From: Neptuniibacter sp. CAU 1671
GTDB lineage: Bacteria > Pseudomonadota > Gammaproteobacteria > Pseudomonadales > Balneatricaceae
DNA: 64,000 bases
Direction: 5' to 3'
NCBI RefSeq assembly: GCF_029222905.1
Contig: NZ_JARHUE010000001.1
Location: 558,001 to 622,000, forward strand
Every line of letters starts with the position of its first letter. Positions within the stretch are counted from its first letter, which is position 1. The notes below the pieces were generated by a model. It was not told the DNA's origin. It saw nothing but the letters and a program-made list of their open reading frames with translations, and did no database searches. A program made the position numbers and the translations under genes. Positions 34,608-44,005 of this stretch are shown one piece after another.

Positions 34608-34657
34608 CCCTGCCAAAAATGGTCCAGCAGATCCTGTCTGGCAGGGCTTAATTTTTT
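34608..34657 (+). promoter_or_regulatory. Terminator-like hairpin in the gcvP leader
   Basis: CCCTGCCA (34608-34615) pairs with TGGCAGGG (34639-34646), followed by CTTAATTTTTT. This rho-independent-like structure ends 15 bases before the gcvP start, and no plus-strand gene precedes it, so it may be an attenuator of gcvP rather than an ordinary terminator. No glycine riboswitch aptamer was recognised upstream. Confidence 0.45.
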
Positions 34658-34672
34658 GCCACGGGTTTGCTC

Positions 34673-37579
34673 ATGACTCAATCAAACGCCTCATTGCCAC
34701 TGTCTGCTCTAGAGCAGAAAGATGACTTTATCTCACGCCATATCGGACCCTCTCCGGATGAGCAGCAAGCCATGCTGGCCGCGCTGGGCGTTGATTCCCT
34801 GGATACCCTGATTGAACAGACCGTACCGGGCAGCATTCTGCTGAAGGATGAGCTGGCGCTGAGCGACAGCCGCACTGAGCAGGATGTATTAACCGAACTC
34901 AAAACCATCGCCCGTAAGAACACCATCAACCGTTCCATGATCGGCATGGGTTACACCGACACCATCGTGCCGAATGTTATCCTGCGCAATGTGCTGGAAA
35001 ATCCGGGTTGGTATACCGCCTATACCCCGTATCAGCCGGAAGTGTCTCAGGGCCGTCTGGAAGCGATTCTGAACTTCCAGCAGATGGTGCTGGACCTGAC
35101 CGGTCTGGATCTGGCGAACGCTTCACTGCTGGATGAGGCCACCGCCGCCGCAGAAGCGATGACACTGTGTAAGCGCATGTCCAAGGCGAAAAAAGCCAAC
35201 GTTTTCCTGGTGGACGAAAATCTGCACCCACAGAATATCAGCGTGATTCAGACCCGTGCTGAACCACTTGGTTATGACGTTGTGGTCGGCGATGTCAGCA
35301 GCCTGATCGATGAATACGACGCCTTCGGTGTGGTAGTGCAGTATCCGGGCACCTACGGTCATGTCACCGACTACTCTGCCCTGATCGAAAAGGTCCACGA
35401 CAAAAAAGCCCTGTTCTGTGCAGCGGCAGACATCATGAGCCTGGTACTGCTGAAATCACCGGGCGAACTGGGGGCTGATGTAGTGTTCGGTTCCGCCCAG
35501 CGTTTTGGTGTGCCGATGGGCTACGGTGGCCCGCATGCAGCATTCTTTGCCACCCGTGATGACTACAAACGTTCGGTACCGGGCCGCATTATTGGTGTAT
35601 CCATTGATGCGCGTGGCAATAAAGCACTGCGTATGGCGATGCAGACCCGCGAACAGCATATCCGTCGTGAGAAAGCGACCTCGAACATCTGTACCGCGCA
35701 GGTGCTGCTGGCGAATATGGCCTCTTTCTACGCGGTGTATCACGGCCCTGACGGCCTGAAAACTATTGCCTCCCGCATCCACCGCCTGACCAGTATTCTG
35801 GCGAAAGGTCTGCAGCAGAAAGGTGTTTCCCTGGTCAATGGCACCTGGTTTGACACCCTGACAATTGAACTGTCTGATGCCGACAACGCTTACCAGAACG
35901 CACTGAATGCAGGCATCAACCTGCGTCCTATAACTGCTCACCGTCTGGGCATCACGCTGGATGAATGCACTGACCGCAGCGTAATCACGAAGCTGTGGGA
36001 CTGCATTCTGGGCGAAGGCCACGGCCTGTCTGTTGAAAGCCTGGATGCGGAACTGAGTAATAGCGATGACACCGCAATTCCTGCAGCACTGAAACGTGAA
36101 TCTGCAATTCTGCAGCACCCGGTATTCAACAGCTATCACAGTGAAACCGAGATGCTGCGTTACCTGAAGCAGCTGGAAAACAAGGATATTTCGCTGGCAC
36201 ACAGCATGATCGCGCTGGGTTCCTGCACCATGAAGCTGAATGCAACCGCTGAGATGATCCCGGTAACCTGGCCTGAGTTTGGCCAGCTGCATCCGTTTGC
36301 GCCGCTGGATCAGGCGAAGGGTTACCAGCTACTGCTGAACGGCCTTACTGAACAACTGAAAGCGATCACCGGCTTTGATGATATCTGCATCCAGCCAAAC
36401 TCCGGTGCGCAGGGTGAATACGCTGGCCTGCTGGCGATTCGTAACTACCACCTGGCCAACGGTGATACCGAACGTACCATCTGCCTGATTCCAGCTTCTG
36501 CCCACGGTACCAACCCGGCTTCAGCCGCACTGGCAGACATGAAAGTAGTGGTGGTGAAGTGTGACGATAAAGGCAACGTGGATATCAACGATCTGCGTAG
36601 CAAGGCCGAGCAATACAGTGCCCAGCTCTCCTGCCTGATGATCACCTACCCGTCTACCCACGGTGTATTTGAAGAAGGTATTCGTGAGATCTGTGACATC
36701 ATCCACGCCAACGGTGGACAGGTGTATATGGACGGTGCCAACCTGAATGCTCAGGTAGCGGTCAGTAAACCGGCCGATATCGGTGCCGACGTATCACACA
36801 TGAACCTGCACAAGACCTTCTGTATCCCGCACGGTGGCGGCGGTCCCGGCATGGGCCCGATTGGTGTCAAAGCGCATCTGGCGCCGTTTGTCGCCAACCA
36901 CCCGGTGGTGACAATTGAAGGTCCAAACCCGGCTAACGGTGCTGTCTCTGCCGCGCCTTGGGGCAGTGCCTCTATTCTGCCGATCTCCTGGGTCTATATC
37001 GCCCTGATGGGTGCAAAAGGCCTGCGTGCGGCAACCGAAAATGCCATTCTGAATGCCAACTATCTGGCACACGAACTGGCCAAGGATTACCCTGTGCTCT
37101 ACACCGGCCGTAATGACCGGGTTGCACATGAATGTATTATCGACCTGCGCCCGCTGAAAGAGATTTCAGGCATCACTGAAGAAGATGTGGCCAAGCGTCT
37201 GATGGACTTTGGTTTCCATGCACCCACCATGTCTTTCCCGGTGCCTGGCACCCTGATGATCGAACCAACTGAGTCCGAATCCAAAGCGGAGCTGGATCGC
37301 TTTATCGAAGCGATGCAGGTGATTCGCAACGAGATTCGTCAGGTGGAATCCGGCCAGATCGATGCCGAAAACAACCCGCTGAAACATGCGCCACACACTG
37401 TGGCAGATCTGATCGACCCTCAGTGGGACCGTCCATACAGCCGCGAACAGGGTGCTTTCCCGGTTGCACGTCTGTTGACCAGCAAAGTCTGGCCAACCGT
37501 GAACAGGATCGATAACGTCTATGGCGACCGCAACCTGTTCTGTGCCTGTGTGCCGATGGATGCGTACACTGAGAACTAA
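34673..37579 (+). CDS. gcvP: Glycine dehydrogenase (decarboxylating), GcvP
   Basis: A 968-residue P protein of the glycine cleavage system, which decarboxylates glycine with pyridoxal phosphate and passes the aminomethyl group to lipoyl-GcvH. The N-terminus shows [17 protein letters not shown], the middle has [20 protein letters not shown], and the PLP-binding Lys is in [20 protein letters not shown] near residue 720. It is a fused single-chain enzyme of normal length. ATG 34673 is preferred over TTG 34667. gcvT and gcvH are not adjacent, and the gene appears monocistronic with its own terminator. Confidence 0.98.
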   Translation: MTQSNASLPLSALEQKDDFISRHIGPSPDEQQAMLAALGVDSLDTLIEQTVPGSILLKDELALSDSRTEQDVLTELKTIARKNTINRSMIGMGYTDTIVPNVILRNVLENPGWYTAYTPYQPEVSQGRLEAILNFQQMVLDLTGLDLANASLLDEATAAAEAMTLCKRMSKAKKANVFLVDENLHPQNISVIQTRAEPLGYDVVVGDVSSLIDEYDAFGVVVQYPGTYGHVTDYSALIEKVHDKKALFCAAADIMSLVLLKSPGELGADVVFGSAQRFGVPMGYGGPHAAFFATRDDYKRSVPGRIIGVSIDARGNKALRMAMQTREQHIRREKATSNICTAQVLLANMASFYAVYHGPDGLKTIASRIHRLTSILAKGLQQKGVSLVNGTWFDTLTIELSDADNAYQNALNAGINLRPITAHRLGITLDECTDRSVITKLWDCILGEGHGLSVESLDAELSNSDDTAIPAALKRESAILQHPVFNSYHSETEMLRYLKQLENKDISLAHSMIALGSCTMKLNATAEMIPVTWPEFGQLHPFAPLDQAKGYQLLLNGLTEQLKAITGFDDICIQPNSGAQGEYAGLLAIRNYHLANGDTERTICLIPASAHGTNPASAALADMKVVVVKCDDKGNVDINDLRSKAEQYSAQLSCLMITYPSTHGVFEEGIREICDIIHANGGQVYMDGANLNAQVAVSKPADIGADVSHMNLHKTFCIPHGGGGPGMGPIGVKAHLAPFVANHPVVTIEGPNPANGAVSAAPWGSASILPISWVYIALMGAKGLRAATENAILNANYLAHELAKDYPVLYTGRNDRVAHECIIDLRPLKEISGITEEDVAKRLMDFGFHAPTMSFPVPGTLMIEPTESESKAELDRFIEAMQVIRNEIRQVESGQIDAENNPLKHAPHTVADLIDPQWDRPYSREQGAFPVARLLTSKVWPTVNRIDNVYGDRNLFCACVPMDAYTEN

Positions 37580-37601
37580 GGGTGTAACCCTTTCTCTTGA
37601 T

Positions 37602-37628
37602 AAAAAGCCCTCACTCTGAGGGCTTTTT
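37602..37628. terminator. Bidirectional terminator between gcvP and the cytochrome gene
   Basis: AAAAAGCCCTC/GAGGGCTTTTT with a 5-base loop serves both converging genes. The cytochrome stop codon lies within the hairpin. Confidence 0.9.
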
Positions 37629-38516
37629 TATATCTCGATTCAGCAGATAGTAGGCGATGGCCCTTAAGTCATCCGGCCGCATAAAAGACGTCCCGTCCCG
37701 AACAACCTCGCCCATGCCGCCACCAAACACATCACCGTCATGTTTGATGCCGGTTTTAAGCGCATATGAAAGGTCTTCAAGGGTCCAGCCTTTTTCCTTG
37801 AGTGCTTCCGCGGTGATTGACGGCACCCTGCTGTCTTCTTCAGTCCAGGAAACTGAACCACTGAAAGGTGCATCCGGATCCAGTGCGCCCAATAAACTGC
37901 GGGGGCTGTGACAGGCACCACAGTGCGCCACACTTTCTGTCAGATAAGCACCCCGATTAAATTCTGCCCCCTGATCCGGAACAGGCGTAAACGGAGCAGC
38001 TTCGAAGAACAACCCCTGCCATAACAACAGCCCTTCCCGCAGGTTGAAGGGAAACTTCAGATCATGTGGAGTTGATGCAACGGCAGCGGGTCTGACGGTG
38101 CGAAACGCCGCCCAGAGGTCAGCAACATCCTGATCCGTCAGACCTGTATAGAATGTGTAGGGGAAAGCCGGATAATAATGGTCGCCATCAGGGCGCTGTC
38201 CCAGTCGCAGTGCTGTTGCAAAATCGTCCACCGACCAGTTGCCGATACCATAGGTTTTATCAGTCGTAAGGTTGGGTCCGTAGAAAGTACCGAAGGGTGT
38301 TGCAAGCGCCGGCCCACCCGCCAGAGGCGCACCACCCCCGACAATATCGGTATGACAGGCGATACAACCACCGGCGCGGGCAAGGTAGGCACCGCGCGCA
38401 ACATCGCCAGTCAGATGCGCCAGCGAGGCTGCTGGTTCAGCAGCCGGAGTCACGATATACCAGCCAACTGCAAAGGCGCTCAGGCCAAGTGTTACAGCGC
38501 GCAGAGAGCGTTTCAC
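37611..38516 (-). CDS. Diheme c-type cytochrome
   Basis: A protein of about 301 residues with an N-terminal membrane/signal segment (ending near YIVTPAAEP) and two cytochrome c domains, each with a CxxCH heme site: GGCIACH near residue 50 and AHCGACHSPRS near 200. Axial Met ligands probably lie in later segments such as GTSFMRPDDLR. The domain order resembles the diheme subunits of membrane-bound alcohol or aldehyde dehydrogenases, but no dehydrogenase gene is adjacent. GTG 38516 is taken as the start because it overlaps the preceding stop (GTGA); an ATG at 38558 would overlap that gene by 46 bases. It is probably an electron-transfer protein. Confidence 0.8.
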   Translation of the reverse strand: MKRSLRAVTLGLSAFAVGWYIVTPAAEPAASLAHLTGDVARGAYLARAGGCIACHTDIVGGGAPLAGGPALATPFGTFYGPNLTTDKTYGIGNWSVDDFATALRLGQRPDGDHYYPAFPYTFYTGLTDQDVADLWAAFRTVRPAAVASTPHDLKFPFNLREGLLLWQGLFFEAAPFTPVPDQGAEFNRGAYLTESVAHCGACHSPRSLLGALDPDAPFSGSVSWTEEDSRVPSITAEALKEKGWTLEDLSYALKTGIKHDGDVFGGGMGEVVRDGTSFMRPDDLRAIAYYLLNRDIKKPSE

Positions 38517-39091
38517 TTGTCTTGTTCCACCCGGAATCGCGTATGACAGGCTGAACAATTATCCGTCAGGGCTTTAAACACCTGTTCCGCAGGCATGGCA
38601 CCATATTCCTCTGCAGTCAGATCGACCTGAGTCTCTGCGCTATTTACACCCATCATATCGCTGCTGCCCATCATCGCATCAGCCATCATAGGGTCCGCAG
38701 CCTGCACTGCGCCTGTATTTTCAGCCGCCAGTGCAAGTCCCTGACTGATAACGCTGAGTCGCTCTGACAGATGTGAAAAACGTGTCCATTCCTGCCAGAT
38801 CTCCGCTTTGGCTTCAGATGGGTGATGCAAACTGCCCTCGGGGAAGAGTTGGGTTATCTTTTTCCCGGCATGGGAATCGATTACTTTGGCGGCAGCCTTC
38901 ACCCCGTTGGCATCATAAGGGATCTTGCCTTTAAACATGTCAGACACTGTTTTTATCGCCTGTTTCATCTCTTTCATTGCTTCCATACGTTCCTTCACAA
39001 TGCCGGTGGCACCACTGTGAGCAATCACCACAGAAGACAGACTGGCCAGAAGGCCAGCCAAAACAACAACCTGTACTTTTACAAGCGACAT
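38513..39091 (-). CDS. Cytochrome c prime family protein
   Basis: A 192-residue periplasmic protein with a signal peptide (cleavage near VVIAHS). The helical bundle starts RMEAMKEMKQAIKTVSDMFK, and the heme motif CSACH sits close to the C-terminus (TDNCSACHTRFRVEQDK), as in cytochrome c'. The insertion MMADAMMGSSDMMG is unusually Met-rich. Cytochromes c' bind NO or act in electron transfer. It is translationally coupled to the diheme cytochrome. Confidence 0.85.
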   Translation of the reverse strand: MSLVKVQVVVLAGLLASLSSVVIAHSGATGIVKERMEAMKEMKQAIKTVSDMFKGKIPYDANGVKAAAKVIDSHAGKKITQLFPEGSLHHPSEAKAEIWQEWTRFSHLSERLSVISQGLALAAENTGAVQAADPMMADAMMGSSDMMGVNSAETQVDLTAEEYGAMPAEQVFKALTDNCSACHTRFRVEQDK

Positions 39092-39307
39092 AAAAAATCC
39101 TGTTAAAAGAGCAAAGTGAATTCAGAGATGGAGGTCTTGCGCGGGCCCAGTTATCAGGCAGAAGGATCATCTCAAGAAAATCAGAGATAGAGACTATCAA
39201 AAATTACCCTTGTTCCCTATTCAACTCATGGTTCCAATGACGTTTTTTCCCAGTTCAGAGCAGGAGGCGAGCGTCATTTAGAACACCCGCCTGCATCATA
39301 CAAACCA

Positions 39308-39721
39308 CTATTTATGCATGGGCATATCCTGAACGGATTGATGTTCCATCATCTGACGCATCATTTTATGCATCATATCCATCTGCTCTTCCATCATCTC
39401 CATGCGGTCATCCATGTATGGACAAGGCTGGTCTTGTTTTGCATATCCCGCTTTTTCATCACCGTGCATGTCCATCATATCCATGCCCATGCGCATATGA
39501 TGCATGTGCTGCATCATCATCTCCTGCCGCTTGGCGGGTTGTTTATTGCCATGGATCTCCTCCATGATTTTTTCTGTTTTATCCATCTGTTCCCGCATCT
39601 GCATCATGCGTGAATTCTGCATTCTATGCTGATCATCTGACGCCTGATTCTGATGCGCGATTCCCGGTACGGCTGCAGTCAAAAGTACGGCACTCATCAG
39701 ACCGATCAAAATAGGTTTCAT
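39308..39721 (-). CDS. Met/His-rich periplasmic protein
   Basis: A protein of about 137 residues with a signal peptide (cleavage near VPGIAHQ). The mature part of about 110 residues contains about 29 Met and nine His, in clusters such as MMMQHMHHMRMGMDMM and MEMMEEQMDMMHKMMRQMM, with one Cys. Such composition is typical of periplasmic copper or silver binding proteins. I recognise no named family. ATG 39721 has GGGAGC upstream; an ATG 24 bases earlier is less well placed. The cytochromes and the copper-type receptor on either side of gcvP are on the same strand. Confidence 0.75.
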   Translation of the reverse strand: MKPILIGLMSAVLLTAAVPGIAHQNQASDDQHRMQNSRMMQMREQMDKTEKIMEEIHGNKQPAKRQEMMMQHMHHMRMGMDMMDMHGDEKAGYAKQDQPCPYMDDRMEMMEEQMDMMHKMMRQMMEHQSVQDMPMHK

Positions 39722-40190
39722 GATTTGCTCCCAGGGCCAGGCCACATGTTAGGGTTAAAATTATTAGATGTAAGGGAGTTTTAAGAGGAGAAACTCTCAT
39801 TGATCAGAATAGACCCGGATGCTTAAGGACTGGGGCGCCATGCCCCACAATATGGACTTTTATTGACTTTGCTCAGGAAAAAAAAGCGTTTGCTAGCCTC
39901 CCCCCCACTCCCTGAGTTTCCCATGCCCCCGGCTCAGACACGGGAGCTGAGTTCCCTGAGTAGCATGGGTTTTACGCTGGCCTGATTTGCCGTAATGGGA
40001 CTAAGGGCCGACGACTGAAATGGCCTCGTAGATTCTGCTGACATACCGATATCTCTGATAATGACAGCGCTCATTGCCTGTTGCCTTATCTGATCGGCCC
40101 ATTGGCTTTAATACCTTTAAAGACCGCCTGAAGGTGAAAGAAGGCCAGTCACAACAGGGCTAGCCCCTCTCACTCGGCTAGATCAGGCCT
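39722..40190. other. Intergenic region, no gene recognised
   Basis: About 470 bases between the Met-rich protein and the protease gene. It holds a small GGGGC-GCCAT-GCCCC hairpin near 39833 and a C-rich stretch near 39900. Short open stretches on the plus strand near 40060-40160 do not match anything I know. The terminator of the protease gene should lie here but no clear one was found. Confidence 0.55.
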
Positions 40191-41546
40191 CTAGCGAACC
40201 ACGACATAAAACAACGTCCCATTGCGGCTGACCTGCAGGAGCAACGAACGTGGTTCCCGATCAAGTGCCGCACTTAACAGCTCCAGATTGGGCGTCCGAC
40301 GTTTATTGGCACCCACTATCAGATCACCGGGCCGTAACCCGCTGTAGGCGGCGGTTGAATTAGGCTGCAAGGTAACGACCCTCACTCCCCCTTCGGGATC
40401 ATCGGCCAGTTCGACCCCGGCCAGCAGTGGATGCAACGGCTGACCTGATGCGGCTGTCCGGTAGGGTTCTATCTCAACTTTACTGGTCAACTGCTGGCCC
40501 TGCCGCAGATAACGCAGCTCAAGGGTCTGACCTATGGCTCGGGTGCCAATACGACTGCGCAACTGAGCACTGTTAAGTACCGGGGTTCCATTCAGATGCG
40601 TGATCACATCCCCGGGATTCAAACCCGCTTTCTGTGCAGAAGAGTCCGCTGCAACACCAGTGATCAGGACACCCTGCTGACCGTTGGGCAATTCAAGCGC
40701 CTCGCGTAATTCCGGATTCAGTTCCTGCACAGCGATGCCAATCTGGCCCCGTTTCACCTCACCATACTGGAGTATCTGCTCCATGCTGGCTTTGGCCATA
40801 TTGATGGGAATCGCAAAACCGATGCCGATATTACCGCCAGACGGTGCCAGAATCGCCGTATTGATACCCACCAGCTCACCGCGCAGGTTTACCAGTGCAC
40901 CGCCTGAGTTACCCGGGTTGATTGATGCATCGGTCTGAATGAAATCCTCGAAACCTTCAATACCCAGGCCACTGCGACCCAGCGCACTGACCACACCCGT
41001 GGTAACGGTCTGACCCAGACCAAACGGGTTACCAATGGCCACTACAAAATCTCCCACCCGGATATGTGAGGAATTTGCCAGCTTCACTTCAGTCAGATTG
41101 TCCGCAGCAATTTTCAGGACGGCAATATCCAGTTCCACATCATGGCCAAGCACATCAGCTCTGAACTGACGGCCATCTACCAACGACACATGGACTTCAT
41201 CAGCCCCTTTAATCACGTGATAGTTGGTGATGACCACACCTGAACCGGCATCCACAATAACCCCGGAGCCGGCACTCTGCTGACGCTTTTGCGGCATCTG
41301 TGGCTGAACCTGATCAGGTATCGCAAAAAAACGTCTGAAAAACGGATCATTCAGTAACGGATTGTAGCGATATTGCAGGGTTGAATAGGTGGCAATATTC
41401 ACCACAGCAGGATTCACCTTCTCCAGCATGGGTGCCAGTGATGGCAACGGTTCACCCTGGGGATCAACGCTTGGCAGGACGGCATGACTCAGGGGTGAGC
41501 ACGCCAGTATCAGCATGGTTAAGAGAGATCCTACAAACTGTTTCAT
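40191..41546 (-). CDS. Periplasmic serine protease, DegQ/MucD type
   Basis: A 451-residue HtrA-family protease/chaperone. A signal peptide is followed by a trypsin-like domain with the triad His in VVITNYHVIKGADE, Asp in VELDIAVLKIA and Ser in INPGNSGGALVNL. Two PDZ domains follow (about residues 245-330 and 355-450), with VLITGVAADSSAQKAGLNPG in the first. The Q-linker loop is short, as in DegQ/MucD rather than DegP. Function: degradation of misfolded envelope proteins. ATG 41546 is chosen because AGGAGG lies ten bases upstream; an ATG 30 bases earlier precedes that site. No mucABC or rpoE is adjacent. Confidence 0.93.
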   Translation of the reverse strand: MKQFVGSLLTMLILACSPLSHAVLPSVDPQGEPLPSLAPMLEKVNPAVVNIATYSTLQYRYNPLLNDPFFRRFFAIPDQVQPQMPQKRQQSAGSGVIVDAGSGVVITNYHVIKGADEVHVSLVDGRQFRADVLGHDVELDIAVLKIAADNLTEVKLANSSHIRVGDFVVAIGNPFGLGQTVTTGVVSALGRSGLGIEGFEDFIQTDASINPGNSGGALVNLRGELVGINTAILAPSGGNIGIGFAIPINMAKASMEQILQYGEVKRGQIGIAVQELNPELREALELPNGQQGVLITGVAADSSAQKAGLNPGDVITHLNGTPVLNSAQLRSRIGTRAIGQTLELRYLRQGQQLTSKVEIEPYRTAASGQPLHPLLAGVELADDPEGGVRVVTLQPNSTAAYSGLRPGDLIVGANKRRTPNLELLSAALDREPRSLLLQVSRNGTLFYVVVR

Positions 41547-41772
41547 GCGGCTTGTTCCTCCTTCGTTCAAGTGCACGTCAGTAGTGATGTGGCTGATCGC
41601 TGGCAGCCGGAATGATGCTTGAAGCTGGCATATGCGCAGCGAAAAATATGACCGGCTTGTACCCGATTTGTTTCATTGTTGGTTTACAGAAACAGCTTGG
41701 TATCTTATTCAGCAAACGAATGAGGCGAGAGAGGTCAATTATAAAGGGATTAGTCTGAGAAGAAGGGAGTTA

Positions 41773-41833
41773 AAAAAAGGTGCCGGGCACCACACCAGCA
41801 TCCTTGCTGGAAAGCCCTCAATGGTGCCCGGCA
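41773..41833 (-). terminator. Branched terminator downstream of the HDOD gene
   Basis: TGCCGGGCACCA (41781-41792) pairs perfectly with TGGTGCCCGGCA (41822-41833). The loop contains its own CCAGCA/TGCTGG hairpin, and on the minus strand seven Ts follow. It ends transcription of the HDOD gene before the protease gene begins. Confidence 0.85.
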
Positions 41834-41865
41834 TAAAAGTAGCCCACAATGCAGGCTGTCATCAA

Positions 41866-43113
41866 TTAAGCATTTGCCACCATTTTCAGGCGGTACTCGT
41901 TGGCCAGCATCCGCCATTGCGGCACTTCAGATGCAACACCAATTTGTTCCAGATAACGTGTACAGAGCTCACTGGCCATATTGCACTGACCAATGGCATC
42001 AATGGATGGCAACAGCGCATCCGCCACATGCACGGCCGTCAGAGCGGTAAAGCCTGTGTCTGCCGATAGGTGGGGTACATGGTGCAGCATCACCGACTCG
42101 ACGACCGATTCAGGCAAGCGCCACATCGCCAGCAGGGCAGCACCCACTTCACCATGGAAGAAGCTGTAGACCGCTTTTTCCACTAGGTAGAGTGGTTTCT
42201 GTTTTTTCGCGGAGTAGCGCAGCACCTTGCGATACTGTTCAGGATCATGGGACGCCAGAATCAGAACGCCCAGATCGTGCAGCAATCCACCCAGAAATGC
42301 GTGATCCTGCGTGGTTTTACTCGCGCCTGCTTTGCGGCTTATCGCCTGCGCCAGACGCGCCACCAGCAGCGAGCGTTCATGCATGCGCTCGAACGAAAAA
42401 TCTTTCCAGTCTGCCGACTGTTTAAACTGAGAGTTGAGATGGCTGCTCAGCGCCAGTCCTCTCAGGTTACGCAGACCCAACAACGTGACCGCCTCACGCA
42501 GATTGGTAATCTCGCGCTGAAAGCCAAAGTACGCAGAATTAACCTGACGCATCACCTGAGCCGCAACACCAGGGTCACGCTCAATGATCTTACTGATGGC
42601 CATTGCGTCAGCTACTTCCGAGTGGATCGCTTCGGTAAGTTCGCGATACACACCGGGAGGCGTCGGCAGGCAGTTCAGGTTGCCGATATACTCGTGCAGA
42701 GACGAACGGTTCAGCAGTCGGGTGATCTTGCACAGGTAGTTAAGTCTACTGGCAAGCTCAGGCATCTTGACCTGTTCCGGAAAGATCCGGTGTGAGATAT
42801 CGCTGGCTTTGGCGCGCTGTTCCTGATTCCAGTACTGGCCACCTATAAAGATACGTATGGCTTTTGGCTGAATATAGGCAACCTTCTGCATCAAACTGAT
42901 GTCAGCGGCCGCTCTGAGCGAGCAACTTAGCAAAACAGCATCACAGTGACCCTGTTTCAGCAACTCAAGCAGCGCATCTCCGTTATCCAAACGCGTCAGT
43001 TCCCAATCCTCGGCAACTGAACTTACATTGGTACCCCAGTTGTAATAACCACCGGTGGTATCCAGCATCAGGACCTTAAGAGGTCGCGTCGTTTTTTTCT
43101 CCTTGTCCGCCAT
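41866..43113 (-). CDS. HDOD domain signalling protein with receiver-like N-terminus
   Basis: A 415-residue protein. Residues 10-130 resemble a receiver fold (LKVLMLDTTGGYYNWGTNVS, then CDAVLLSCSLRAAADISLMQ) but lack the usual acidic pair and phosphorylated Asp, so it is probably not phosphorylated. The HDOD domain runs from about 150 to 350: NCLPTPPGVYRELTEAI, DPGVAAQVMRQVNSAYFGFQ, TNLREAVTLLGLRNLRGLAL, FLGGLLHDLGVLILASHD. HDOD proteins take part in signalling, often with chemotaxis or c-di-GMP proteins. ATG 43113 gives the family start (MADKEKK); a start 30 bases upstream is possible. Confidence 0.85.
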   Translation of the reverse strand: MADKEKKTTRPLKVLMLDTTGGYYNWGTNVSSVAEDWELTRLDNGDALLELLKQGHCDAVLLSCSLRAAADISLMQKVAYIQPKAIRIFIGGQYWNQEQRAKASDISHRIFPEQVKMPELASRLNYLCKITRLLNRSSLHEYIGNLNCLPTPPGVYRELTEAIHSEVADAMAISKIIERDPGVAAQVMRQVNSAYFGFQREITNLREAVTLLGLRNLRGLALSSHLNSQFKQSADWKDFSFERMHERSLLVARLAQAISRKAGASKTTQDHAFLGGLLHDLGVLILASHDPEQYRKVLRYSAKKQKPLYLVEKAVYSFFHGEVGAALLAMWRLPESVVESVMLHHVPHLSADTGFTALTAVHVADALLPSIDAIGQCNMASELCTRYLEQIGVASEVPQWRMLANEYRLKMVANA

Positions 43114-43389
43114 AGCGCTCACCCACGTAATTAGGATCAGCAAAGAACCGGATGTCCGGGTTGCTGATCTGCCATGAAGCTCAATTTAGCGAGTGCAAGG
43201 AGATATAAAAGTCAGTTTTTACTAAAAACTAGTTCATATTGTTGGCATGAATTAAACGTTTGTTTGAACCCACCCCAGAACCTAGTAAATACGGTAACTT
43301 GAGGAAATGCTTTATGTTTTTCTGAAAATTTTCATCTAAGTTTTATGAGAAAATTTCAAATTAAACGCATAGAAAGATTGGAAAAAACG

Positions 43390-43806
43390 TCATTTTTTTT
43401 GCGGTTCAAGGCGGCTGGGACAGAGCACAGCATGCGGTTCTGATGGTCGGGACCAGATATAACACATTGATGCTACTACGGTTGCCACCACAGCCATTTT
43501 TAAACCTAAGTGAAACTCTCTGAATACCAGAGGGTAACTGACCATCACAATCATCATGCTGCTGGCCAGACATTTCGCCCTTAAAGGAATCACTCCGTAA
43601 GCTTCCCAGTCACGGATCAGTTTGCCAAATAGACGATGGTTTAAAAGGTATTGATGCAGACGCTCTGAACTGCGGGAAAAACAAAACGCAGCCAGCAGGA
43701 TAAACGGCGTGGTTGGCAGCAGCGGAACAACAATGCCGATGATACCCACCAGCAGACATAACATGCCGCACAACCAATAGATGCTTCGGCCAATCTGTTC
43801 TGACAT
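43390..43806 (-). CDS. YbaN family inner-membrane protein (DUF454)
   Basis: A 138-residue protein with three to four hydrophobic segments and the family motif GIVVPLLPTTPFILLAAFCF followed by SSERLHQYLLNHRLFG. The cytoplasmic segment RDWEAYGVIPLRAK is also typical. The function of YbaN proteins is unknown. It stands alone, between an AT-rich gap and the nasA terminator region. Confidence 0.88.
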   Translation of the reverse strand: MSEQIGRSIYWLCGMLCLLVGIIGIVVPLLPTTPFILLAAFCFSRSSERLHQYLLNHRLFGKLIRDWEAYGVIPLRAKCLASSMMIVMVSYPLVFREFHLGLKMAVVATVVASMCYIWSRPSEPHAVLCPSRLEPQKK

Positions 43807-43958
43807 TTCAGCCCCTCACACTCGGATACTGATATTAGGATAGAACAGCCTGCCCGGTTCCGGCAGCCTTTTGTGATTGAAACTTTTGATAGCAATCACT
43901 GTTTTTTTAAATCAGCGTTCGATATTCAAAGCTTCTATAAGACTGATGCTGGTTCAAT

Positions 43959-43985
43959 AAAAAGGGATGCCTTCGCATCCCTTTT
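43959..43985. terminator. Terminator downstream of nasA
   Basis: AAAAAGGGATGC/GCATCCCTTTTT with a CTTC loop. It is symmetric and could stop transcription in both directions; it lies about 20 bases past the nasA stop. Confidence 0.88.
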
Positions 43986-44005
43986 TAACCTGCTCAGTGC
44001 AGCTG

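Noticed and set aside
35456-36292. Long open frame antisense to gcvP (278 codons, minus strand)
   Set aside because: It lies wholly inside gcvP, its translation has no domain features, and the gcvP frame is clearly the coding one.
40060-40160. Transposase-like open stretch between the Met-rich protein and the protease
   Set aside because: Too short and interrupted; no motif or terminal inverted repeat supports a mobile element.
41632-42069. Open frame of 145 codons on the plus strand
   Set aside because: It overlaps the HDOD gene antisense and runs through the branched terminator; no recognisable product.
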